A stretch of 64,000 bases of DNA, taken from the NCBI RefSeq assembly GCF_016429195.1, contig NZ_JAELUF010000002.1:35843-99842 (forward strand), read 5' to 3'. The notes under the pieces were generated by a model that worked only from the letters and a program-made list of their open reading frames with translations, was not told the DNA's origin and made no database searches. The stretch's first letter is position 1. Every line of letters starts with the position of its first letter. Shown piece by piece: positions 10,448-18,483 of the stretch. The stretch comes from Brevundimonas sp. ASV9 (lineage in GTDB: Bacteria; Pseudomonadota; Alphaproteobacteria; Caulobacterales; Caulobacteraceae). A program made the translations under genes and the position numbers.

Positions 10448-11656
10448 TCAGTCTTCCCGGCTGGGCGGCACATTGACGCCCTGCGATTTCAGATAGGATT
10501 TGATGTTGCGCGCGGCCTGGCGGATGCGCTGTTCGTTCTCGACCATGGCGATACGCACGAAGCCCTCGCCGTTTTCGCCATAGCCGACGCCCGCCGCCAC
10601 CGCGACCTTGGCGTGGGTCAGCAACTGCTTGGAGAACTCCAGACTGCCCAGATGCTTCAGCGCCGGCGGCAAGGGCGCCCAGGCGAACATGGAGGCGGCG
10701 GGCTTGGGAATGTCCCAGCCCGCACGGCCGAAACTCTCGACCAGCACATCGCGCCGGCGGTGATAGAGTTTGCGGTTTTGCTCGACGATGTCCTGCGGCC
10801 CGTTCAGCGCGGCGCACGCCGCCGCCTGGATCGGCGTGAAGGCGCCGTAGTCGAGGTAGGATTTCACCCGCGTCATCGCCGCGATCAGCGTCTTGTTGCC
10901 GACCGCGAAACCCATTCGCCAGCCGGCCATGCTGTAGGTCTTCGACAGCGAAGTGAACTCGATCGCCACGTCCTTGGCCCCCGGCACCTGCAGGATCGAG
11001 ACCGTCGGCTTGCCGTCGTAATAGAGCTCCGAATAGGCCAGATCGCTGATGATCCACAGATCGTTCGCCTTGGCGAAGTCCACGACGCGTTCGTAGAAGG
11101 CCAGATCGACCGTCTCCGCCGTCGGGTTCGACGGATAGTTCATCACCAGGATCTTGGGCCGCGGCACGGTGAAGGCCATGGCCCGCTCCAACGCCTCGAA
11201 ATACTTCTCGTCCGGCGTAGTCGGCACGCTGCGGATCGCGGCCCCGGCGATGATGAAGCCGAAGGTATGGATCGGATAGGACGGGTTGGGCGCCAGGATC
11301 ACGTCGCCCGGCTCGGTGATGGCGGTGGCCAGGCTGGCCAAGCCCTCCTTGGAGCCCATGGTGACGATCACCTCGGTCTCGGGATCCACATCGACGCCGA
11401 AGCGGCGGCCATAATAGTTGGCCTGGGCGCGGCGCAGGCCGGGGATGCCGCGTGACGCTGAATAGCCGTGGGCGTCGGGCTTCCTGGCCACCTCGATCAG
11501 CTTGTCGATCACATGCTGGGGCGGCGGCAGGTCGGGGTTGCCCATCCCAAGATCTATCACGTCCTCGCCCGCCGCACGGGCCGCCGCGCGCATCGCATTG
11601 GTCTCGGCGATGACATAGGGCGGCAACCGCTTCATGCGGTAGAATTCTTCGGACAT
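10448..11656 (-). CDS. alaC: AlaC-type alanine aminotransferase (class I/II, PLP)
   Basis: Cytoplasmic PLP enzyme, 402 residues, interconverting pyruvate/glutamate and alanine/2-oxoglutarate in characterised AlaC. It tracks E. coli AlaC closely from the N-terminus: RLPPYV, DLGMGNPD, HGYSASRGIPGLR, VTMGSKEGL, PNPSYPIH and the PLP lysine in SLSKTYSMAGWR. LL-diaminopimelate aminotransferases share this fold, so annotation pipelines may give either name; the strong AlaC likeness favours alanine. MSEEFYRMKRLPPY is the natural start, and an upstream in-frame ATG gives a non-conserved extension. First gene of a pair with the DUF808 protein. Confidence 0.9.
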   Translation of the reverse strand: MSEEFYRMKRLPPYVIAETNAMRAAARAAGEDVIDLGMGNPDLPPPQHVIDKLIEVARKPDAHGYSASRGIPGLRRAQANYYGRRFGVDVDPETEVIVTMGSKEGLASLATAITEPGDVILAPNPSYPIHTFGFIIAGAAIRSVPTTPDEKYFEALERAMAFTVPRPKILVMNYPSNPTAETVDLAFYERVVDFAKANDLWIISDLAYSELYYDGKPTVSILQVPGAKDVAIEFTSLSKTYSMAGWRMGFAVGNKTLIAAMTRVKSYLDYGAFTPIQAAACAALNGPQDIVEQNRKLYHRRRDVLVESFGRAGWDIPKPAASMFAWAPLPPALKHLGSLEFSKQLLTHAKVAVAAGVGYGENGEGFVRIAMVENEQRIRQAARNIKSYLKSQGVNVPPSRED

Positions 11657-11819
11657 GACAGGCTCGTCGTTGGGATCAGCGGCCGTGGATCGACCGCCTT
11701 TAGCGCTTAGCGCGCCAGCGGCCTCGCGCAACAGCATTGAAGGTCATTTTCACCCGTCAGGCGGATGAAATCTGTGCGTCGCGCAAAAACCTGGTCGAGA
11801 AGACCGCCGGTCAGCGTTC

Positions 11820-13853
11820 TCAATAGCTCACCCGCAGACCGATGCTGAGCGTTCGCGGCGGGCCGTATCCGGCGACGCCCGTACCCGTCTCCGACACCTC
11901 GACGTCTTCATCGAACAGATTGTCCGCCGCCATCCAGAGGGTCGCGTTTGGGGTGAAGGCCCACTCTGCTCGCACATCCAGCGTCACGGCGGCGTCCAGC
12001 ACCCGGCTGTTCAGGTCGTCGTCGAACCGGCTCGATTCATAACGTGCCGCCAGCGCCAGGGTCAGTCGATCGGTCGCGCGCCAATCCAGCCCGGCCGTCG
12101 CGCTCCATTCCGGCGCCTGTGCGGGGCGCAAGCCGGTCAGCTGCGCGGCGGACGATCCGCCGTCGATCTCGGCGTCGGTCCAGGACGCAGCGGCGTTCAG
12201 CGACACGGCTGACGACAGGTCCAGCGCCCCCGTGAGTTCCACGCCCCAGGCGTCGATGGTCCCGGCGTTCTGACGCTGACGCAGCACCCCGCCCGCCGGC
12301 ACGAACCCGGCGCGGGGGAAGGTCGCCGGCCCGGCCCCGAGGGTCACATTGACGATGGCGTCCTCGATCTGGTTCCAGAACACCGACGCGCCCCAACGCA
12401 CGCCGTCGCGGCCGAAGGCCAAGCCCGTCTCCACGCCCTTCAGCGTTTCCGGCGTCAGGGCGGCGTTGGCCTCGGTGATGTCGTTGCCGACGCGGAACGG
12501 CCGATGCAGTTCGTTCAACGTGGCGGGCCGGAACCCGGAATAGGCTGCCGCCCGCGCCGCATAGCCGCCGCCCAGATCACGACGAAGGGCCAGACGCGCG
12601 CTGACCACCTCGCCCGACCGATCCGGGTCGCTCTCATTCAGCAGGACGGCGCCGGTCGCCAGCGTGTTCTCCTGACGAAACCCGCCCGTATTCTCCCACC
12701 GATCCACCCGAACTCCGCCAGCCACCAGCCATTTGGCCGCGGTCCAGGACGCATCGACATAGGCGCCGGCCACAGCCGTCTCCCCGCCCGCACGCCGAAT
12801 ACGGGTGAAACCCGCGCCCGTTGGATTACTGAAGAGTTCGTTGGTCTCGCCGTCGTTGAAGCGCGCATCCGCGCCAAGCTCCCACTCCAGCCGTCCGCCC
12901 GCGAAATCCGCCATGCGTCGCCGCAGCGCCGCATTCAGTCCCCATCCCGTCGCGGGCGTCTTGAACTGGTTGTTGGCGGGCGTCGTGGTCGAGCGGTCGG
13001 CCGACACCGAGGCCGAGCTATTGGCCAGATTGCTGTCGATCCGCCACGCCTGTAGCCGCCAGCCATAGCCGTCGGCCGACGGCGTCTGCGCCGCCGTGGC
13101 GCTCAGGCTGTGCCCGCTGGCGTTGGCGCGCGTTCCGGCCAGACCCGATCCGCGATCCTCCTCCCAGGTGGCCGCTCTGACCGACAGGTTCGCCTGTCCC
13201 AAGGCCGTATCGACCCGCAGCGATGCACTTCGGCTGTCGAGATCCAGCGGCGTATCCGCGGCGCCTGCCGCCGGCCCGCGCACCGGCACATAGCCGTCGC
13301 TGACTTCGCGCAAGCCGCTCAACGTCACCGCCAAAGGTCCCAGTCGCGTGGAGGCGGAGGCCGCCGCCCGCAAGCCGCCCCGCTCGGACGCGGACACATC
13401 CAGCGCGCCGCCTTTCCCGCGTTCGCGCAGGGTGATCGTGCCCGTCAGCGCGCCCGCGCCATAGGGGCCCGAGCCCGCCCCCCGGATCACATCCAGGCTC
13501 TCCAGAGATTCCGGCGTCGCCTGGGACCAGATGACCCAGCCCCCGAACGGATCGTTCAGCGGCACGCCGTCCAGCAGCACCAGCGTCCGCCCCGCTCCAG
13601 ACGGCGCAATGGCCCTCAGTGAAATCCCTTGGGTCGTCGGATTGGCCGCCGCGCTGCTCGTGCGCCGAAACAGCGACACCGCGGGCACGGACCGCAACGC
13701 CTCGTCGAGGCGCGACGATCGGGACAGCACCGCCTCATCGATACGCACCACCGAAAACGCAGCATCGGCCGCCGCCGGCGGCAGACGCGCGGCTGTGACG
13801 ACGATCTCGGGCAAGGCGGTGGGCGTGACGGGGGGAGGAACGTCCTGGATCAT
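11820..13853 (-). CDS. TonB-dependent outer membrane receptor, no visible signal peptide
   Basis: Predicted 677-residue beta-barrel importer. A TonB box (EIVVTAARLP) starts near residue 15, then a plug domain with LDGVPLNDPFGGWV and IRGAGSGPYGAGALTGTI, and a long barrel ending in an aromatic-poor C-terminus, SIGLRVSY. The ligand is not evident; there is no STN domain and no cobalamin riboswitch in the short upstream region. The N-terminus MIQDVPPPVTP looks like a mature protein just after signal cleavage, and a TGA stands in frame a few codons before the ATG. Either export uses an unrecognised start in another frame, a frameshift has removed the signal peptide, or the gene is silent. It is divergent from the methyltransferase gene. 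Confidence 0.8.
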   Translation of the reverse strand: MIQDVPPPVTPTALPEIVVTAARLPPAAADAAFSVVRIDEAVLSRSSRLDEALRSVPAVSLFRRTSSAAANPTTQGISLRAIAPSGAGRTLVLLDGVPLNDPFGGWVIWSQATPESLESLDVIRGAGSGPYGAGALTGTITLRERGKGGALDVSASERGGLRAAASASTRLGPLAVTLSGLREVSDGYVPVRGPAAGAADTPLDLDSRSASLRVDTALGQANLSVRAATWEEDRGSGLAGTRANASGHSLSATAAQTPSADGYGWRLQAWRIDSNLANSSASVSADRSTTTPANNQFKTPATGWGLNAALRRRMADFAGGRLEWELGADARFNDGETNELFSNPTGAGFTRIRRAGGETAVAGAYVDASWTAAKWLVAGGVRVDRWENTGGFRQENTLATGAVLLNESDPDRSGEVVSARLALRRDLGGGYAARAAAYSGFRPATLNELHRPFRVGNDITEANAALTPETLKGVETGLAFGRDGVRWGASVFWNQIEDAIVNVTLGAGPATFPRAGFVPAGGVLRQRQNAGTIDAWGVELTGALDLSSAVSLNAAASWTDAEIDGGSSAAQLTGLRPAQAPEWSATAGLDWRATDRLTLALAARYESSRFDDDLNSRVLDAAVTLDVRAEWAFTPNATLWMAADNLFDEDVEVSETGTGVAGYGPPRTLSIGLRVSY

Positions 13854-13977
13854 GCGCCGTCAGTAGGCGGTCGTTCCGCCACATCAAAGCCCGGCGGCCG
13901 GAAACGCACTGAAAAGCGCGAGACAGATCGCCGCCCCCTCGATAACAACCGTATCGAACAGTCCGAGGGGGAAGCAC

Positions 13978-14568
13978 GTGGGTCTGGGAACGCTTGTCAG
14001 GAGTGTGATCTTCGGCAAGGACGCCGATCGCAGGCGACGGTCCGCCAAGGCGGCGCGAATCCGCGCCTTGCCCGACCGACGGGTGATGGCCGACAGCTAT
14101 GTCCCCGCGTTGGCGGCCGACGGCGGGCGCATCCTGTGGGTCGGATGCCGCGAGTATACGCTGGACGACTACGCTTTGCTGGAGGCGCAGGGCGGCGAGG
14201 TCTGGACCACCGACATCGATCCGGCCGCCGCACGCTGGGGCCGCGAGGGTCGCCACCGCACAGGCGACGTTTGCGAGGCGGATCGGCTGTTCCCGGACCT
14301 GACCTTCGACGCCGTCGTCTGCAACGGGGTGCTGGGTTATGGCGTCGACAGTCCCGACCAGCAGCAGCGCGCCTTGGAGGCTCTGGCGGCCATCCTACGC
14401 CCGGGCGGTCGCCTGCTGCTGGGCTGGAACACCGACAAGATCGCCGATCCCGTCGCCGCCGGCCTGACCGACGCCGACTTCCAGGCCGCGCCCCTGGGCG
14501 ACCAGCCGACGCGCGTGCGCTTCGACGCCGTCACCCACGTCTACGACAGCCTGATCCGCAGGGGCTGA
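13978..14568 (+). CDS. Class I SAM-dependent methyltransferase
   Basis: A 196-residue protein with a Rossmann-type SAM fold: motif I is ILWVGCREYTLDDY, the acidic ribose-binding residue falls in TTDIDPAAAR, and motif IV is FDAVVCNGVLGYG, followed by LRPGGRLLLGW. The start is GTG with GGGGAAG upstream. The N-terminal 30 residues are very basic. The acceptor is unknown; the next two genes on the other strand are glycan related, so a sugar or nucleotide-sugar intermediate is a reasonable but unproven target. It is convergent with the glycosyltransferase, three bases apart. Confidence 0.75.
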   Translation: MGLGTLVRSVIFGKDADRRRRSAKAARIRALPDRRVMADSYVPALAADGGRILWVGCREYTLDDYALLEAQGGEVWTTDIDPAAARWGREGRHRTGDVCEADRLFPDLTFDAVVCNGVLGYGVDSPDQQQRALEALAAILRPGGRLLLGWNTDKIADPVAAGLTDADFQAAPLGDQPTRVRFDAVTHVYDSLIRRG

Positions 14569-14571
14569 AGC

Positions 14572-15723
14572 CTAGCCCTGAAGCCGGGTCAGCGACGCCG
14601 CCGGCCCGAACAGAGGACGCCGGCGCAGCGTCGGCTTCGGCGTGACGAACGCCTTGTCGACCAAGGCCTCGCGCAAGGCGTCCAGCTCGGCGGCGCGCGC
14701 GGCCGGCGAATGCACCCGCTCGACATAGGCCTGCCCGCCACGCGCCAGGGCCAGACGTTCATCCGGGTTTTCCACCAGACGCATCATGGCGCTTGTCAGC
14801 GACCCGGCCTCCTCGACGTCAACATAAACCGCATATTCGCCGCTGGCTTCGCGCAAGCCGCCGCGTCCCGACGAGATCAGCGCCGCGCCCGCCGCATGGG
14901 CCTCCAGCGCGGCCAGTCCCAGAGCCTCGCGCACCCGCGACGGCGTGACCGCAATGGCGGCGCGCTGCGTCATCGCCCGCACCGCGTCCAGCGACGCCGA
15001 CTTGTGGATTTCGACCCGGTCGCCGAACCGCTCAAGCATCCGCACCTGCGGCGCAGCCCAATCCTGATGCTTGTCCCAGTCGCCCAGCATCAGTGCGCCG
15101 CGCCAGTCAGTATGACGATCCAACGTCTCGGCCAGAGCGGCGCAGAATAGGTCCAGCCCCTTGTCCTTCATCGCCCGTCCCGAAAACAGGATCAGGTTTT
15201 CGCGCTGCTCGGGCGATGCGCGCCAGGCGTCGCTTTCGATCGGATTGCAAACCGACGAGACGCGTCCCGCCAAACGCGGATAGTCCATCGCGAACTCTTC
15301 ACCCGCCGCCCGGCTGACGAACACCAGCCGGTCGAACCGCGCCAGGCGTCGACCGTATCGTAAACGTTCGATCAGGTTGCGCGACGGCTTGATCCGCGTG
15401 TGGCGATAAAGAATGTGGATCGCGTCCGGCAACTGCCGCGCCAACTCCGACGCCGCCTTCAGCTGCTGATGGTATTCCACAATGTCCGGCGACAGTTTCT
15501 TCAGAACGTCGACCACGGCCGCGTTTCGCGCCTTGCGCCCCAGTCCGGCCGGCACCGTCACCATCTGCACGCCCGTCGGCGTCGGCCCGCCGGCATCGGC
15601 GATCAGCGTCACCAGCCGGTTCAAACGGCTGTGCGCCGACAGGGTGCGCACCACCGTCTCCATGGAGTTGGTCTTGTCCGGACAGAAGGTGCAGCCTCGC
15701 GGCAGAACGACGGCGATACGCAT
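14572..15723 (-). CDS. Glycosyltransferase family 4 (GT-B fold)
   Basis: A 383-residue cytoplasmic or membrane-associated sugar transferase. The N-terminal half has IAVVLPRGCTFCPDKTNSME and SPDIVEYHQQLK; the C-terminal half carries the GT4 donor site with LILFSGRAMKDKGLDL, then VTPSRVREALGLAALEA (the E-x7-E nucleotide-sugar motif) and SSGRGGLREA. This layout is typical of lipopolysaccharide or capsule glycosyltransferases. The donor and acceptor cannot be named. The gene follows the beta-propeller gene with a three-base gap and so shares its transcript. Confidence 0.85.
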   Translation of the reverse strand: MRIAVVLPRGCTFCPDKTNSMETVVRTLSAHSRLNRLVTLIADAGGPTPTGVQMVTVPAGLGRKARNAAVVDVLKKLSPDIVEYHQQLKAASELARQLPDAIHILYRHTRIKPSRNLIERLRYGRRLARFDRLVFVSRAAGEEFAMDYPRLAGRVSSVCNPIESDAWRASPEQRENLILFSGRAMKDKGLDLFCAALAETLDRHTDWRGALMLGDWDKHQDWAAPQVRMLERFGDRVEIHKSASLDAVRAMTQRAAIAVTPSRVREALGLAALEAHAAGAALISSGRGGLREASGEYAVYVDVEEAGSLTSAMMRLVENPDERLALARGGQAYVERVHSPAARAAELDALREALVDKAFVTPKPTLRRRPLFGPAASLTRLQG

Positions 15724-15726
15724 GGT

Positions 15727-16692
15727 CTAGCCTTCCTTCCGAACGGAAGCGGTGTCGAATATCTTGGGATGAATGGCGGCGCCGGTGGCGCGACTACCGC
15801 GCGGCCCGTTCAGGCCCAGCAGCCGACGCGCCTTGAAGCCGGCCTTCAGCCATGGCTCCGCCGACGACTGGCGGATGCCCTTCACATCGATGAGGGTGAC
15901 GTCGCCGTGACCGGACAGGGTGTGAAAGCCGTCGCCGTAACCGTCCAGCAGATGGCCCGGCTCGAACCGTTTCACGACCACCGCCGAAAACGCGTCCGGC
16001 GACAACACATCGATCCGCAGCAGATTGATGGCCGCGCCATAGGTCACGGCGCAGTCCTGCACCGGCAGATGAAGCGCGCCGTCATGGACGAACGCCGAGC
16101 CGCCCGGCCGCGAATTCTGGAAACCGCTCAGCACCGGATTGGTCGAATGCGGCGTCCAAGGCCCCGTCAGGCTGTCGGCCCAGGCGACGTGCAGTTCGCG
16201 CATCGCCCGGTCGTCCGGTCCGGGCAGGGCGTGGAACATCCACCACCGGCCGTCGTGCTTGACCACCGTCGCATCGATCGCAGCCGCCTCGCCGATTCGG
16301 GCCACCGCCTCCCACTGGTCCGGGAAACGCACGCAGCGATACAGGATCAGCCCGCCGCTCTTGTAGCCTTCCGGCAGCATATAGAGTTGGCCGCCGTCCT
16401 CGGTCAGGGTCGGATAGGACAGGTGCCAGGGCTCGGACAGGGCCACGCCCTGCCCCACCAGCCGGTCGTTGGCGTCATACTGGCGATAATGAATCTCGCC
16501 GCGGCGCACATGATAGTCGAACGCCTCGACGAAGACGGTCAGCACGCCGTCGCGCGTGATCCCGAATGGGTCCGCGACATAGGCATGCGGTCCGCAGTCC
16601 GGCAGCCAGACGATCTCGTCCGCGCGCGGCTCATGGTCAATGAAGCTGCTTAAGGGACGGCGGATGAAGCCCGAGCGCCAGAGATCGAACAC
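15727..16692 (-). CDS. Five-bladed beta-propeller protein, GH43/GINT1 N-terminal-like
   Basis: A 321-residue soluble protein starting with GTG after an AGGG sequence. It has repeated blade-like WxxxHSTNP, VVKHDGRWWMFH, YMLPEGYKSGG and ADPFGITRDGVLTVFVEAF segments, the pattern of five-bladed propellers related to GH43 glycosidases and to the N-terminal domain of plant glucosamine inositolphosphorylceramide transferase. In bacteria such proteins sit in surface polysaccharide loci. A catalytic triad like that of GH43 is not certain, so it could bind or cleave glycan or act as a scaffold. Paired with a GT4 gene. Confidence 0.65.
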   Translation of the reverse strand: MFDLWRSGFIRRPLSSFIDHEPRADEIVWLPDCGPHAYVADPFGITRDGVLTVFVEAFDYHVRRGEIHYRQYDANDRLVGQGVALSEPWHLSYPTLTEDGGQLYMLPEGYKSGGLILYRCVRFPDQWEAVARIGEAAAIDATVVKHDGRWWMFHALPGPDDRAMRELHVAWADSLTGPWTPHSTNPVLSGFQNSRPGGSAFVHDGALHLPVQDCAVTYGAAINLLRIDVLSPDAFSAVVVKRFEPGHLLDGYGDGFHTLSGHGDVTLIDVKGIRQSSAEPWLKAGFKARRLLGLNGPRGSRATGAAIHPKIFDTASVRKEG

Positions 16693-16773
16693 AACGACGC
16701 CCTAGCCGACCGAAAGAACCGGGGTCGTCGTGCCGTCATGTCCTGCAAACGCGCGCATCTGGGTCCTGCTCGT

Positions 16774-16788
16774 CGCCGTAACACGGCG
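16774..16788. promoter_or_regulatory. Short palindrome before the ECF sigma gene
   Basis: CGCCGT-AAC-ACGGCG is a perfect 6-bp inverted repeat with a 3-base spacer, ending 5 bases before the sigma factor ATG. The core GTAAC resembles the AAC element seen in many ECF -35 boxes, but no matching -10 fits before the gene. It could be an operator or an mRNA hairpin that blocks the start. Confidence 0.3.
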
Positions 16789-16793
16789 CCTTC

Positions 16794-17417
16794 ATGACAA
16801 GGACGCCGCCGACCGACCCTTGCCTCATGAAAATCGTCACGGCATTGAAGGTCTTGGCCTGTTTGGCTGCACGAGAGGACTTCGCCCGTTTGACCGCGCC
16901 TGCCGCGCATCTCCTGATCGCCGCCTATCTCGAGCAGCGCGAGGATCTGGCCCGCTTCTGCCGCGCGCGGCTGGGCGGCGCGTCGGGCGATGTCGATGAT
17001 GTGCTGCAGGACATCTATCTGAAGGTCTCGTCGCTCGATCCCGACCCGCCGCCGGACAATCCCCGCGCCTTTCTTTTTCGCCTGACTTCCAACCTGCTGA
17101 TGGACCGCTGGCGGTCCGGGCAACGGTCGGCGAACCGCGACGCCCAATGGCGTCAGCTGAACCACGAGACGGGCGCCGCCGAAGACCTGGATGCGGCCCC
17201 TTCGGCAGAGGCGGTCGTCGCCGGGCGCGAGAAACTGGCGCGCCTTCTCGCCGCCTTGGACACCCTGCCCGCCAAGACCCAGACGGTCTTTCGCCTGCAC
17301 AAGTTCGATGGGGTCAGCTATGCCGACGTCGCCGTCCAAATGGGCATTTCGCGCAGTTCCGTCGAGAAACACATGATGGACGCGCTCCGCGTTCTTTCCC
17401 GCAAGGTTCAACCCTGA
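16794..17417 (+). CDS. FecI-type ECF sigma factor
   Basis: RNA polymerase sigma factor of the iron-signalling FecI group, up to 207 residues. Region 2 is LIAAYLEQREDLARFCRARLG with GDVDDVLQDIYLKV and PRAFLFRLTSNLLMDRWR; region 4 has LDTLPAKTQTVFRLHKFDGVSYADVAVQMGIS and ends SRSSVEKHMMDALR. FecI proteins usually run about 170 residues, so the start may be later: an ATG at 16827 gives MKIVTALKV, and region 2 begins only near residue 40. It precedes fecR and an STN-domain receptor on the same strand, the classical FecI-FecR-FecA order, so it probably drives transcription of the receptor when ligand is bound. Confidence 0.88.
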   Translation: MTRTPPTDPCLMKIVTALKVLACLAAREDFARLTAPAAHLLIAAYLEQREDLARFCRARLGGASGDVDDVLQDIYLKVSSLDPDPPPDNPRAFLFRLTSNLLMDRWRSGQRSANRDAQWRQLNHETGAAEDLDAAPSAEAVVAGREKLARLLAALDTLPAKTQTVFRLHKFDGVSYADVAVQMGISRSSVEKHMMDALRVLSRKVQP

Positions 17418-17526
17418 TGCCGATTCTTTTCACGGTCTGGGGGAATTTGTCTGAAGGCGAAAGCTTGGCGGCGCCGTCTTGCTATCAGGAGGCGCGTTGC
17501 ACGGCGTTCCTCCAGGCTGGGATCGG

Positions 17527-18483
17527 ATGACCGCACAAACCGACATCGAGGAGAAGGCGCTGCACTGGTTCGTCGTCCTGCGTGACGACGAGGCGCCCGA
17601 ATCCGCCTGGCTGGAATTCCAGGACTGGCTGGAGGCGTCGCCGACCCACGCCGCCGCCTATGACGCCGTCGAGCGTCTGTGGGTCGATCTGGACGCCCCT
17701 GCCTCGCTCGCAGCAACAGAGACCCCGGTCATCGACCTCGCCGCCGCGCGTGCACGTCGCGCCAAGCCGCGTTCACCCTGGCTGGGCGCGGCGATCGGCA
17801 TCGCCGCCAGCGTGATGCTGGCTTTCGGCCTGTTCCTGTGGCTCACGCCGGGCTCGCAGGTGTACGCCACCACCGACGCGCCCCTGACGGTCGCGCTCGA
17901 GGATGGTTCGCACGTCTATCTGAACCGCCATTCCGCCTTGGACGTCCGGTTCGACGGCGACAAACGCTCGGTGTCGCTGACCGAGGGCGAGGCCGCCTTC
18001 GACATCGCCCACGACCCTGCCCATCCGTTCATCGTGGCTGCGGGCGATCATCAAGTCGAGGTTTTGGGGACCGCATTCAACGTGCTGAACCATGGCGACC
18101 GTTTCGCCGTCGCCGTGGAGCGTGGCGTCGTCGCCGTCACCCCCGTCAACGGGCCCAAGGTCCGCCTGGTCGCCGGTCAGGCGCTGGCGCAGCGCGGCGA
18201 ACAGACCCCGGCCCTGTCGCAAGTGTCTCCGGACCAGACTTCGCCTTGGCGACAAGGCGTTCTCGTTTATCGCAACCGACCGATGACTGATGTCGCGGAC
18301 GATCTTTCGCGTTATCTCGACAAGCCGGTCGTGCTATCGACATCGGCTCGGGCGTTGCGTTTCACCGGCGCCCTTCGCATTGGCGACGAGGCCGTGATGT
18401 TGAAGCAGTTGCAGGATTTCGCCCCCGTCCGCGTGGACGCCTCGACGCGTGAAGTCCGCGTCAACGCCCGTGAGGTCGGTTAA
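17527..18483 (+). CDS. FecR-type anti-sigma factor and signal transducer
   Basis: A 318-residue inner membrane regulator. The cytoplasmic DUF4880 part starts EEKALHWFVVLRDDEAPESAW and includes FQDWLEASPTHAAAYD; a single membrane helix (WLGAAIGIAASVMLAFGLFL, about residues 83-105) follows. The periplasmic FecR domain has LEDGSHVYLNRHSALDVRF and GEAAFDIAHDPAHPF, and a C-terminal STN-like end that contacts the receptor. It would hold the ECF sigma factor inactive until the receptor signals. The ATG at 17527 gives the family N-terminus. Its 3' end overlaps the receptor coding frame. Confidence 0.88.
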   Translation: MTAQTDIEEKALHWFVVLRDDEAPESAWLEFQDWLEASPTHAAAYDAVERLWVDLDAPASLAATETPVIDLAAARARRAKPRSPWLGAAIGIAASVMLAFGLFLWLTPGSQVYATTDAPLTVALEDGSHVYLNRHSALDVRFDGDKRSVSLTEGEAAFDIAHDPAHPFIVAAGDHQVEVLGTAFNVLNHGDRFAVAVERGVVAVTPVNGPKVRLVAGQALAQRGEQTPALSQVSPDQTSPWRQGVLVYRNRPMTDVADDLSRYLDKPVVLSTSARALRFTGALRIGDEAVMLKQLQDFAPVRVDASTREVRVNAREVG

